DNA from: Butyrivibrio sp. NC2002
Lineage (GTDB): Bacteria; Bacillota; Clostridia; Lachnospirales; Lachnospiraceae
DNA: 64,000 nucleotides
Reading direction: 5' to 3'
Assembly (NCBI RefSeq): GCF_000702265.1
Contig: NZ_KL370880.1
Location: forward strand, 372,001-436,000
The notes under the pieces are model-generated. The model did no database searches. It saw nothing but the letters and a program-made list of their open reading frames with translations, and was not told the origin of the DNA. The position numbers were made by a program, and so were the translations under genes. Below are positions 8,234 through 15,928 of this stretch, in pieces (within the stretch, counting starts at the first letter, position 1; each line of letters starts with the position of its first letter).

Positions 8234-8986
8234 TCAGATCCATCCGCCATCGAGGGTGATTATCTGTCCTGTTAGGTAGCTTGGAGCGTTTGCAAGCTGC
8301 AGTGCAAGCTGTGCAACTTCATCTGTTCTTCCGAGTCTGTCTGCGGGAATTTCTTCTGTAAGAGCCTGCAATTCATCTTCTGATAGATGCGAAGAATTCA
8401 TTGTGGTATCGATCACGCCGCAAGCAATAGCGTTGACCTGAATATTGCTTGGTGCAAGTTCTTTGGCAAGAGCTTTTGTAAATGCATTAACGCCGCCTTT
8501 TGATGCGGAATAAGCTACTTCGCATGAAGCTCCGACATTTCCCCAAACTGAAGATATATTTATTATTTTTCCGCCGCCTTCCTTAAGCATGTAGGGAACG
8601 GCATATTTTGATACATAAAATACAGAATCAAGATTAGTTGACATGAGGTCGCGCCACTCTTTTGATGTCATATCGGTCAAAAGACCATAATGGGCTACTC
8701 CGGCATTATTTATGACGATACCGGGCGCTTTGCATGGATTTTGAGTCATAGCTTCAAATAATTTAATGACATCATTTTCATTACCTATGTCACAGGCATA
8801 GGCAAAACTAGGAATATTGTATTTATCAGATATTTCATTGGATAATTCTATTATCTCTTTTTGATGTGATCTGCAGCACATATATACAGGATGACCTGCG
8901 GCTGCAAATGTTTCTGCGATAGAGAGCCCTATTCCTCTTGATGCCCCTGTTACAAGGACGGATGATTTGTTATTTAATGAATTCAT
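8234..8986 (-). CDS. Short-chain dehydrogenase/reductase (FabG-like)
   Basis: 250 residues, classical SDR. It has the Rossmann motif TGASRGIG, the NNAG motif, the catalytic Ser in NISSVWG and YSASKGG (YxxxK), ending in GQIITLDGGWI. It resembles 3-oxoacyl-ACP reductases, but it is a lone minus-strand gene away from fatty-acid genes, so the substrate could be another ketone or sugar. A GAGGTG ribosome site precedes the ATG. Confidence 0.9.
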   Translation of the reverse strand: MNSLNNKSSVLVTGASRGIGLSIAETFAAAGHPVYMCCRSHQKEIIELSNEISDKYNIPSFAYACDIGNENDVIKLFEAMTQNPCKAPGIVINNAGVAHYGLLTDMTSKEWRDLMSTNLDSVFYVSKYAVPYMLKEGGGKIINISSVWGNVGASCEVAYSASKGGVNAFTKALAKELAPSNIQVNAIACGVIDTTMNSSHLSEDELQALTEEIPADRLGRTDEVAQLALQLANAPSYLTGQIITLDGGWI

Positions 8987-9218
8987 TTGTTTTCACCTCG
9001 CATAGTATTATCTTATCATAAAGCCATATGTGCGTGTTTTTAAAACGGCCTTATATATTTAAAAAAATAGTGCTTTACAAATCAGAGGAAAGGTATTACT
9101 ATAAAAATACAAATTGTACACAATTTAATTTTAGTTATCACTTCTTGTGAACTAAGAGGAAAAAGCTCGCAAGAATTCTGGTCATCAGATAGAATAAAAT
9201 CATGACCTGCAAATCCCT
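8987..9218. other. Intergenic region between SDR and the trxB leader element
   Basis: It holds the divergent start regions of the SDR gene and trxB. Visible are the promoter at 9074-9102, an inverted repeat AAATTGT-AC-ACAATTT at 9111-9126 just after it, and a hairpin formed by TTAGTT and AACTAA around 9134-9158. GGTCAT and ATGACC (about 9181-9207) are complementary. No coding potential is seen. Confidence 0.5.
9074..9102 (+). promoter_or_regulatory. Candidate sigma-A promoter for trxB
   Basis: TTTACA (9074-9079), 17 bases, TACTAT (9097-9102). The start would be near 9109, inside or next to the 7+2+7 inverted repeat at 9111-9126, which could be a repressor site. Confidence 0.5.
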
Positions 9219-9318
9219 AAAGGGAGGAACCATCATGACGAAGTCATGATTTGGAATGGTTCCGACCGATAGGGCAGGATTGCGGAGCAATCGTGCCAAT
9301 ACATAATATACGAGGAGG
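9219..9318 (+). repeat. Dispersed 100-nt structured leader element, copy 1 (trxB)
   Basis: Identical by eye to 57837-57936 and one base different from 61231-61328. Hairpin 1: GGAACCAT pairs with ATGGTTCC (8 bp), enclosing CATGAC-GAA-GTCATG (6 bp) with a 7-nt bulge on the 3' side. Hairpin 2: GGCA/TGCC plus GATTGC-GGA-GCAATC. A 14-nt AT-rich linker follows, then GAGGAGG, which is the ribosome site of trxB. The element begins AAAGGGAGG, a strong Shine-Dalgarno 7 bases before an ATG that opens a 4-codon frame ending inside hairpin 1. It is probably a 5' UTR regulatory RNA. I do not recognise it as a known class. Confidence 0.85.
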
Positions 9319-9326
9319 TACTAACT

Positions 9327-10262
9327 ATGAAGGATTTGGTAATAATCGGTTCAGGACCTGCAGGACTTTCTGCAGCTGTATATGCTAAGAGAGCAGGACT
9401 TGATGCTATTGTAATAGAAAAGGATCCCGTAAGCGGAGGTCAGATACTCATCACTTATGAAGTGGATAATTACCTTGGACTGCCCGGCATTAATGGATTT
9501 GATATGGGTACAAAGTTCCGCGAGCATGCTGATAAGCTCGGCGCTGAATTTGCAGAAGGAACTGTAACAGAGGTTGTCAAGGTATCTGAAGGCGATGACT
9601 CTACTGCTCCTGTATTTAAGGTTGTGACAGATCAGGGCGAGTATGAGACAAAGACTGTTATTCTTGCAACAGGAGCTTCCCATAATAAGCTTGGAATAAA
9701 GGGCGAAGAAGAATTTACCGGAAGAGGAGTTTCCTATTGTGCTACATGCGATGGTGCTTTTTTCAGAAATAAAGTCGCTGTTGTAAACGGAGGAGGAGAC
9801 GTTGCAGTTGAAGATGCTATTTTCCTAGCAAGAGGCTGCAGCAAAGTATACCTTGTTCACAGAAGAGATGAGCTCAGAGCAGCCAAGATCCTGCAGGAAG
9901 AGCTGATGAGTCTTTCCAATGTAGAAATAATCTGGGACAGCGTAGTTGAAGAAGTAAAAGGTGATAATAAAGTAACAGCCATAACAGTAAAAAATGTTAA
10001 GAGCGGCGAAAAGAAAGATATAGATACGGATGCTCTTTTTGTAGCTATTGGAATTCATCCTCTTACAGAGAGCTTTACGGGCCTTTGCGAAATGGATGAG
10101 TCGGGCTATGTTATAGCCAAAGAAGACGGAGCTACTTCAACACAGGGAGTATTTGTTGCAGGAGACTCCAGAAAAAAGAGACTTCGTCAAATTGTTACAG
10201 CTGTAGCTGATGGCGCAAATGCTGTCACAGCCGTTCAGGATTTCCTTATAGGTAAAAAGTAA
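9327..10262 (+). CDS. trxB: Thioredoxin reductase
   Basis: 311 residues, the standard low-molecular-weight TrxB length. It has the FAD-binding GSGPAGLSAAVYAKRAG at the N-terminus, the redox pair CATC in SYCATCDGAFF near 135-140, the second nucleotide site GGGDVAVEDA and the C-terminal FVAGDSRKKRLRQIVTAVADGA. It passes electrons from NAD(P)H to thioredoxin or a related disulfide protein. No thioredoxin gene is adjacent. Translation depends on the GAGGAGG at the end of the repeated leader element, 8 bases before the ATG. Confidence 0.95.
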   Translation: MKDLVIIGSGPAGLSAAVYAKRAGLDAIVIEKDPVSGGQILITYEVDNYLGLPGINGFDMGTKFREHADKLGAEFAEGTVTEVVKVSEGDDSTAPVFKVVTDQGEYETKTVILATGASHNKLGIKGEEEFTGRGVSYCATCDGAFFRNKVAVVNGGGDVAVEDAIFLARGCSKVYLVHRRDELRAAKILQEELMSLSNVEIIWDSVVEEVKGDNKVTAITVKNVKSGEKKDIDTDALFVAIGIHPLTESFTGLCEMDESGYVIAKEDGATSTQGVFVAGDSRKKRLRQIVTAVADGANAVTAVQDFLIGKK

Positions 10263-10297
10263 TTTTTTGGTAAAATTTTCCCGGAAACTATTTATGG

Positions 10298-10330
10298 AAA
10301 AGCCGGTATCTGCATGGATACTGGCTTTTT
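10298..10330 (+). terminator. Intrinsic terminator of trxB
   Basis: A 12-bp stem (AAAGCCGGTATC with GATACTGGCTTT, one wobble) with a six-base loop, then a T-run. Confidence 0.9.
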
Positions 10331-10410
10331 ATTATGCCGTAAATAGTACAAAAAAATTATGCAATTTAGACAATGGCTTAACTGTCGGGAGTAAATAATA
10401 GTATAAAAGG

Positions 10411-10439
10411 TTGACAAAAACAATTCATCAGAGTATATT
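10411..10439 (+). promoter_or_regulatory. Strong sigma-A promoter for the NlpC/P60 gene
   Basis: TTGACA (10411-10416), 17-base spacer, TATATT (10434-10439), about 45 bases before the start codon. Confidence 0.75.
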
Positions 10440-10483
10440 GTTAAAAGATGTAACAAATTCGTAACAAATTTTGGAGGTCGATT

Positions 10484-11785
10484 TTGCGAAAGACTAATAT
10501 GCAGCTAATTGCAATGGGGGTTGCTGCTGCGGTAACAATTGGAGGAAGTGGTATTGAAGCATCTGCTTCATCTTCGAAGGTAACATCAGTATTGCCTTCT
10601 GCAGGTATAAGTTATGCACTAACTTCTGATTCCGTATCTTTATCAACTTTATCAGGGGATGATTCTTCTGATGTGGCTGAAAATGTAGAAGATACAGCGG
10701 TAACAATTACAGAGACAGTACCTCTTGCCTCAACATTGCAGGAAAATATACTTAATGATATTCAGAAAGCTACAGGTGCCAATATTAAGACGGCTGAGGA
10801 AGAGGAAGAGGCTGAGGAGACCGAGCTTACAGATGAACAGAAGGAAGAAGAGCTTTTCAAGACTCTTGTAATCGCTAATGTAAACGATTATGTAAATGTT
10901 CGTGATAATCCGAGTGAAGAGGATGGCGAGATTGTTGGTAAGCTCTATGATGATTCTGTTGGTACATTCATCGAAGAAGTTGATGGATGGTACAAGATAC
11001 AGTCCGGATCTGTAGAAGGATATGTAAAGGCAGAATATTGCGTAACAGGCGATGAGGCAGTTGAACTCGCCAAGGAAGTTGGAAAACGTATTGCTACAGT
11101 TACCACAACTACACTTAAGGTAAGAAGTGGCCCCAGCACAGATGATGAAGTGCTCGGCCTTGTTCCGATAGAAGATGAACTTGTTGTAACGGAAGAACTT
11201 GACGGATGGGTTAAGGTTAGCATAGAAGAAGGTGACGGTTATGTTTCACTTGACTATGTAACACTTTCAACAGAGTTTGTTAAGGCTGAATCCAAGGCAG
11301 AAGAGGAAGCTCGTCTTGCAAAAGAAGAAGCAGCTCGTAAGGCAGCTCTTGAGTCTGCTAAGAAGGGTACAAGCTCTTCTAAGGCTTCATCAGGATCTAA
11401 GAGCTACAATTCAGCAGGAAGTTATACAACTCAGTCAAGCTCAATAGGATCCGCAGTTGCTTCATTTGCTCAGCAGTTTGTCGGCAACCCTTATGTATAT
11501 GGTGGTTCCAGTCTTACAAACGGAACAGACTGTTCCGGATTCGTAATGAGTGTATATGCTAACTTCGGTGTCAGCCTTCCTCATTCAAGTGGTGCTGACA
11601 GAAGCGTCGGAGCAGCAGTTGACGGATTGGGCAATGCTCAGCCCGGTGATATTGTATGTTACTCAGGTCACGTAGGAATCTACATCGGTGGTGGACAGAT
11701 TGTACATGCTTCAACAGCAGCTACAGGTATCAAGATTTCCAATGCTGATTACAGACAGGTTCTTGCTGTAAGAAGAATCTTCTAA
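10484..11785 (+). CDS. Secreted SH3-domain NlpC/P60 peptidoglycan hydrolase
   Basis: 433 residues from a TTG start 7 bases after GGAGG (10472). Order: signal peptide (about 1-28), Ser/Thr- and Glu-rich linker, two bacterial SH3 domains (about 128-187 and 205-262, each with a V(N/K)VR-x-(N/G)PS-type motif and ending G-Y-V), a charged then Ser-rich linker, and a C-terminal NlpC/P60 domain (about 325-433). Catalytic Cys is in TDCSGFVMSVY, His in GHVGIYIGGG, and HAST follows. It should cleave peptide stems of the wall during growth or separation. Monocistronic, with its own promoter and terminator. Confidence 0.93.
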   Translation: MRKTNMQLIAMGVAAAVTIGGSGIEASASSSKVTSVLPSAGISYALTSDSVSLSTLSGDDSSDVAENVEDTAVTITETVPLASTLQENILNDIQKATGANIKTAEEEEEAEETELTDEQKEEELFKTLVIANVNDYVNVRDNPSEEDGEIVGKLYDDSVGTFIEEVDGWYKIQSGSVEGYVKAEYCVTGDEAVELAKEVGKRIATVTTTTLKVRSGPSTDDEVLGLVPIEDELVVTEELDGWVKVSIEEGDGYVSLDYVTLSTEFVKAESKAEEEARLAKEEAARKAALESAKKGTSSSKASSGSKSYNSAGSYTTQSSSIGSAVASFAQQFVGNPYVYGGSSLTNGTDCSGFVMSVYANFGVSLPHSSGADRSVGAAVDGLGNAQPGDIVCYSGHVGIYIGGGQIVHASTAATGIKISNADYRQVLAVRRIF

Positions 11786-11812
11786 TTTGAAAATTTAAAA
11801 ATGATCAAAAAT

Positions 11813-11846
11813 AAAGGTCGGATGATTGATTTCATCCGACCTTTTT
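11813..11846 (+). terminator. Bidirectional terminator between NlpC/P60 and hpf
   Basis: A perfect 13-bp stem (AAAGGTCGGATGA with TCATCCGACCTTT) followed by a T-run; the minus strand also reads into T. It separates two convergent genes. Confidence 0.92.
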
Positions 11847-11875
11847 AAGTACTAATTAAGATTCAAAAACGGTTA

Positions 11876-12406
11876 TTACTGTTCGGGCTCGATCAAGCCG
11901 TAGGTTCCGCCTTTTCTCTTGTAAACAACGTTTGGCATATCTGTATCAGCATTGATGAATACGAAGAAGTTGTGTCCCAAAAGTTCCATCTGGATTGCAG
12001 CATCCTCAACATACATGGGCTTAAGATCAAATTTCTTTACACGTTCGATCTTGATCTCTTCATCATCATAGGAATCATTTTCAATATATTCCTTTTTGAA
12101 GTTGCTGATCTCTGTCTGGTGTTTGTCTACCAGTTTGCTCTTATACTTCTTAAGCTGACGTTCTATGATCTCCTCCACTAAATCAATAGAAACGTACATG
12201 TCACTGCTCACCTGCTCAGATCTGATTATTTTTCCTTTTACCGGAATAGTTACTTCAATCTTGTGTCTGTCCTTGTCAGCTGTGAGCGTCACATTAACAT
12301 TCGTATCCGGTGTGAAATACTTCTCAAGTTTTCCAATCTTTTCTTCCACTGCGGATCTAAGACCGGGTGTTACATCGATGTTCTTACCAATGATAGTATA
12401 TTTCAT
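11876..12406 (-). CDS. hpf: Ribosome hibernation promoting factor, long form
   Basis: 176 residues, the length of long HPF. The N-terminal YfiA-like domain (MKYTIIGKNIDVTPGLRSAVEEKIGKLEKYF) binds the decoding site. The linker leads to the C-terminal dimerisation domain (KFDLKPMYVEDAAIQMELLGHNFFVFINADT... YGLIEPEQ) that joins two 70S ribosomes into a 100S particle in resting cells. GGGGAT lies upstream of the ATG, and a good promoter is at 12442-12471. Confidence 0.95.
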   Translation of the reverse strand: MKYTIIGKNIDVTPGLRSAVEEKIGKLEKYFTPDTNVNVTLTADKDRHKIEVTIPVKGKIIRSEQVSSDMYVSIDLVEEIIERQLKKYKSKLVDKHQTEISNFKKEYIENDSYDDEEIKIERVKKFDLKPMYVEDAAIQMELLGHNFFVFINADTDMPNVVYKRKGGTYGLIEPEQ

Positions 12407-12441
12407 GCAATCATCCCCTTTGCTTATTTATTTACTGTTTC

Positions 12442-12471
12442 ATTATACCATTTATAAGCTTGAGCTATCAA
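12442..12471 (-). promoter_or_regulatory. Extended -10 promoter of hpf
   Basis: On the minus strand TTGATA (12466-12471), 18 bases, TATAAT (12442-12447), with TG just upstream of the -10. Confidence 0.65.
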
Positions 12472-12563
12472 TTTATACTAATGAGTTTAGACTTTTTTTA
12501 TGAATTTGTGCGAAACTGACAAAAAGTATGTTTGTTTTTAGAGGATAAATTATGGTGGATTAT

Positions 12564-12644
12564 TGTGGATAAATGTGGATAAGGTGGAAAACTTCGTGTA
12601 TAACTCGAATTATTCGTATTTTTTATATTGTGGATTGTGGATAA
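12564..12644 (+). other. DnaA-box cluster upstream of the butyrate operon
   Basis: Three perfect 9-mers TGTGGATAA (the complement of TTATCCACA) lie at 12564-12572, 12574-12582 and 12636-12644, plus a near match TGTGGATTG at 12629-12637. All point the same way. The DNA between is AT-rich. No dnaA or dnaN gene is present and the gene strand bias does not switch here, so a chromosomal origin is unlikely. A DnaA-titration or regulatory cluster is more plausible. Confidence 0.6.
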
Positions 12645-12683
12645 CCTTGGGCAAAATTCTTAATCTTCTGTAAATTTTTCTTG

Positions 12684-12713
12684 TTGACAATTAGTTTTAT
12701 GTGCATCTTATAC
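12684..12713 (+). promoter_or_regulatory. Distal candidate promoter of the butyrate operon
   Basis: TTGACA (12684-12689), 18 bases, TTATAC (12708-12713). It lies between the DnaA boxes and the proximal promoter. Confidence 0.5.
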
Positions 12714-12761
12714 AGCTTTATGAAAATTTAATAAAAAAAGAATATATTGTCCTCCTTTTTC

Positions 12762-12791
12762 TTGCATAGAAAAAAGCACGCATGCTATAAT
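12762..12791 (+). promoter_or_regulatory. Proximal promoter of the butyrate operon
   Basis: TTGCAT (12762-12767), 18 bases, TATAAT (12786-12791), about 85 bases before the thl start. Confidence 0.65.
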
Positions 12792-12818
12792 ATATGCGTT
12801 GTGACAAAAAAATAACAA
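12778..12818 (+). promoter_or_regulatory. Inverted repeats over and after the thl -10 region
   Basis: ACGCAT (12778-12783) and ATGCGT (12794-12799) flank the -10 box. Immediately downstream TTGTGA (12799-12804) and TAACAA (12813-12818) resemble the two half-sites of the redox repressor Rex, but the inner gap is 8 rather than the usual 6 bases. Rex control of butyrate genes is known in clostridia; this site is only a candidate. Confidence 0.3.
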
Positions 12819-12874
12819 ACAACAAAAATAATTTTAAATAGCGGACAAATAGTCCCGAAACGGAGGTAGCATCT

Positions 12875-14053
12875 ATGGCACAGAAGGTAGTATTGGCAGG
12901 CGCTTGTAGAACTGCGATCGGTAAGATGGGTGGAGCTCTTTCAAACACACCGGCAGCAGATCTTGGCTCTATTGTTATCAAGGAGGCTCTTAACAGAGCA
13001 GGCGTAAAGCCAGAGCAGGTTGACGAGGTTCTTATGGGCTGCGTTATCCAGGCAGGTCTCGGTCAGAACGTAGCACGTCAGGCATCAATTAAGGCAGGTC
13101 TTCCTGTTGAGGTTCCGGCTGTTACTATCAATGTTGTATGCGGTTCAGGTCTTAACTGCGTAAACATGGCCGCTGAGATGATCAGATCAGGCGATGCAGA
13201 TATTGTTGTTGCAGGTGGTATGGAGAACATGTCAATGGCTCCTTTTGCACTTGATAAGGCACGTTTCGGTTATCGTATGAATAACGGAGTACTTAAGGAT
13301 TGCATGGTAAATGATGCTCTTTGGGATGCATTCAATGATTACCACATGATCCAGACTGCAGATAATGTTGCAGAGCAGTGGAAGCTTACAAGAGAAGAAC
13401 TTGATGAGTTCGCTCTTAAGAGTCAGCAGAAGACTGAGGCAGCTCAGAAGGCTGGCAAGTTTAAGGATGAGATCGTTCCTGTAGAAGTTAAGGTTAAGAA
13501 GGACACAGTTATCTTTGATACTGATGAAGGCCCTCGCCCCGGCTCAACAATGGAAGGCCTTGCAAAGCTTCGTCCTATCAACAAGGATGGCGTAACAACA
13601 GCAGGTAATGCATCAGGTATCAACGACGGTGCAGCAGCTATCGTTGTTATGAGCGAAGAGAAGGCTAAGGAGCTTGGCGTTAAGCCTATGGCTACATGGG
13701 TAGCAGGTGCTCTTGGCGGTGTAGATCCTTCAATCATGGGTGTTGGCCCTGTTGCAGCTACAAAGAAGGTTCTTGATCGTACAGGTCTTAAGATCGACGA
13801 TATCGATATCTACGAAGCAAATGAAGCTTTTGCAGCTCAGTCTGTAGCAGTAGGTAAGGATCTTGGCTTTGACCTTGACAAACTTAATGTAAATGGTGGT
13901 GCAATTGCACTTGGTCACCCTGTTGGAGCATCAGGATGCCGTATTCTTGTTACTCTTCTTCATGAGATGGTTAGATCTGACAAGAAGCGTGGTCTTGCTA
14001 CACTTTGCATCGGTGGCGGCATGGGTTGTGCTACTATCGTAGAACGCGACTGA
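12875..14053 (+). CDS. thl: Acetyl-CoA acetyltransferase (thiolase)
   Basis: 392 residues. It condenses two acetyl-CoA to acetoacetyl-CoA, the first step of butyrate synthesis. The acyl-accepting Cys is near residue 89 ([10 protein letters not shown]), with [14 protein letters not shown] holding the catalytic His and CIGGGMGCA the second Cys near the C-terminus. First gene of the six-gene butyrate operon, preceded by CGGAGG. Codon use is strongly biased (CTT, GGT, AAG), as expected for a highly expressed gene. Confidence 0.97.
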   Translation: MAQKVVLAGACRTAIGKMGGALSNTPAADLGSIVIKEALNRAGVKPEQVDEVLMGCVIQAGLGQNVARQASIKAGLPVEVPAVTINVVCGSGLNCVNMAAEMIRSGDADIVVAGGMENMSMAPFALDKARFGYRMNNGVLKDCMVNDALWDAFNDYHMIQTADNVAEQWKLTREELDEFALKSQQKTEAAQKAGKFKDEIVPVEVKVKKDTVIFDTDEGPRPGSTMEGLAKLRPINKDGVTTAGNASGINDGAAAIVVMSEEKAKELGVKPMATWVAGALGGVDPSIMGVGPVAATKKVLDRTGLKIDDIDIYEANEAFAAQSVAVGKDLGFDLDKLNVNGGAIALGHPVGASGCRILVTLLHEMVRSDKKRGLATLCIGGGMGCATIVERD

Positions 14054-14065
14054 TATTAGATGTAT

Positions 14066-14094
14066 AAGCGCTGTGGACATGCGCCACGGCGCTT
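14066..14094 (+). other. Intercistronic hairpin thl/crt
   Basis: An 11-bp stem with one wobble (14066-14076 with 14084-14094), followed by a small CCAC/GTGG hairpin but no T-run. It is suited to mRNA stabilisation or processing within the operon. Confidence 0.55.
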
Positions 14095-14140
14095 CTTCCA
14101 CGTTAAAGTGGATAAATAAAAGTAAGGAGGATAAAAGAAA

Positions 14141-14935
14141 ATGGGATTTGTAAATGTTGAGATAAAGGATAAAATTGCTATCCTTACCATCAACCGTCCT
14201 GAAGCACTCAATGCTCTTAACAGCCAGGTTCTTGATGACCTTAACGCTGCTCTTGACGGCATTGATGTTAACACAGTAAGAGCACTTGTTCTTACAGGTG
14301 CAGGTGAAAAGTCATTTGTTGCAGGTGCTGATATCGGAGAGATGAGCACTCTTACAAAGGCTGAGGGTGAGGCTTTTGGTAAGAAAGGAAATGACGTATT
14401 CAGAAAGCTTGAGACATTCCCTATTCCTACAATCGCTGCTGTAAACGGCTTTGCACTTGGCGGCGGCTGTGAGATTTCAATGAGCTGTGATATCCGTATC
14501 TGCTCAGACAATGCTATGTTTGGTCAGCCCGAGGTTGGTCTTGGTATCACTCCCGGATTTGGCGGCACACAGAGACTTGCTCGTCTCATCGGTGCAGGAA
14601 TGGCTAAACAGCTTATTTATACAGCACGTAATATCAAGGCTGACGAGGCACTTAGAATCGGTCTTGTTAATGCAGTATATACTCAGGAAGAGCTTCTTCC
14701 TGCAGCTGAGAAAATGGCAAACACAATAGCTGCTAATGCTCCTATTGCTGTTCGCGCTTGCAAGAAGGCTATAAATGAAGGCCTTCAGCTTGACATTGAC
14801 AAGGCAATTGAACTCGAAGAGAAGATCTTCGGTGATTGCTTTGAGACAGAAGATCAGCGCGAGGGTATGGCTAACTTCCTTCGTAAGAAAGATGATCCGA
14901 AGAAGGTTAAGGTTGTAAACTTCCAGAATAAATAA
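14141..14935 (+). CDS. crt: 3-hydroxybutyryl-CoA dehydratase (crotonase)
   Basis: 264 residues, enoyl-CoA hydratase family. It removes water from 3-hydroxybutyryl-CoA to give crotonyl-CoA. The oxyanion-hole region is AGADIGEM, and both catalytic Glu are present: E111 in GGGCEIS and E131 in GQPEVGLG, 20 residues apart as in the family. AAGGAGG precedes the ATG. Second gene of the operon, 31 bases before hbd. Confidence 0.96.
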   Translation: MGFVNVEIKDKIAILTINRPEALNALNSQVLDDLNAALDGIDVNTVRALVLTGAGEKSFVAGADIGEMSTLTKAEGEAFGKKGNDVFRKLETFPIPTIAAVNGFALGGGCEISMSCDIRICSDNAMFGQPEVGLGITPGFGGTQRLARLIGAGMAKQLIYTARNIKADEALRIGLVNAVYTQEELLPAAEKMANTIAANAPIAVRACKKAINEGLQLDIDKAIELEEKIFGDCFETEDQREGMANFLRKKDDPKKVKVVNFQNK

Positions 14936-14966
14936 TTTGATAAAACAAACTTAGGAGGACATATAA

Positions 14967-15842
14967 ATGAAGGTAGCAGTAATTGGCGCCGGCACAATGG
15001 GTGCTGGTATAGCACAGACATTTGCACAGGCAGAAACAGTAGATAAGGTTTATCTTTGCGACATTAAGACAGAGTTTGCTGAAGGCGGACTTGCTAAGAT
15101 TAAGAAGAGCATTGATAAGATGGTTACAAAGGGAAAGATCGATCAGGCTAAGGCTGATGCTATCATCGGTAAGATCCAGACAGGTCTTAACGATATCTGC
15201 ACAGATGCTGATCTCGTAGTAGAGGCAGCTCTTGAAGTTATGGATATCAAGAAGAATCTTTTCAAGGAACTTGAAGAGAACATCGTAAAGAATCCTGATT
15301 GCATCTTTGCATCAAACACATCATCTCTTTCAATCACAGAGATCGGTGCAGGACTTCCCAAGCCCGTTATCGGTATGCACTTCTTCAATCCCGCTCCTGT
15401 TATGAAGCTTGTAGAAGTAATCCAGGGTGCTAACACTCCTGCAGAAGATGTTGAGAAGATCAAGAAGATCTCTGAAGATCTTGGAAAGACACCTGTACAG
15501 GTTAACGAGGCAGCTGGTTTCGTAGTAAACCGTATCCTTGTTCCTATGATCAACGAAGGTATCTTCGTATATTCAGAAGGCGTTTCAGATATCCAGGGTG
15601 TAGATACAGCTATGAAGCTTGGCTGCAATCATCCTATGGGACCCCTTGAACTTGGCGACTACATCGGTCTTGATATTGTTCTTGCAATCATGGATGTTCT
15701 CTATGCAGAGACAGGCGATTCCAAGTATCGTGCATGCCCTCTTCTTCGTAAGATGGTTCGTGGTAAGAAGCTTGGTGTTAAGACAGGTATTGGTTTCTAC
15801 GATTACAGCGATGGAAACAAGGTTCCCACAGACCGCAAATAA
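14967..15842 (+). CDS. hbd: 3-hydroxybutyryl-CoA dehydrogenase
   Basis: 291 residues. The N-terminal Rossmann fold has GAGTMGAGIAQ for NAD(P)H. The catalytic His is H138 in GMHFFNP and the Asn is in AAGFVVNRI. It reduces acetoacetyl-CoA to 3-hydroxybutyryl-CoA. Third gene of the butyrate operon, between crt and bcd. Confidence 0.96.
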   Translation: MKVAVIGAGTMGAGIAQTFAQAETVDKVYLCDIKTEFAEGGLAKIKKSIDKMVTKGKIDQAKADAIIGKIQTGLNDICTDADLVVEAALEVMDIKKNLFKELEENIVKNPDCIFASNTSSLSITEIGAGLPKPVIGMHFFNPAPVMKLVEVIQGANTPAEDVEKIKKISEDLGKTPVQVNEAAGFVVNRILVPMINEGIFVYSEGVSDIQGVDTAMKLGCNHPMGPLELGDYIGLDIVLAIMDVLYAETGDSKYRACPLLRKMVRGKKLGVKTGIGFYDYSDGNKVPTDRK

Positions 15843-15866
15843 TTAAAGATAAAAAAATAACGTAAG

Positions 15867-15899
15867 CTCTCGAAATCAGTGTGTCGATGAGATTGAGAG
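15867..15899 (+). other. Intercistronic hairpin hbd/bcd
   Basis: CTCTC-GA-AATC (15867-15877) pairs with GATTGAGAG (15891-15899) with a two-base bulge. It is weaker than the other hairpins of this operon and has no T-run. Confidence 0.35.
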
Positions 15900-15928
15900 A
15901 GATTACAGACAAAATGGAGGATTTTTTC

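Noticed and set aside
9219..9318. Reading the repeated leader as an insertion sequence, MITE or CRISPR-like repeat
   Set aside because: No transposase, no long terminal inverted repeats, only one copy per locus without spacers, and a fixed position and orientation ending in a ribosome site.
12564..12644. Chromosome replication origin at the DnaA-box cluster
   Set aside because: No dnaA/dnaN/recF or rpmH nearby, no change in coding-strand bias, and too few boxes for a typical Firmicutes oriC.
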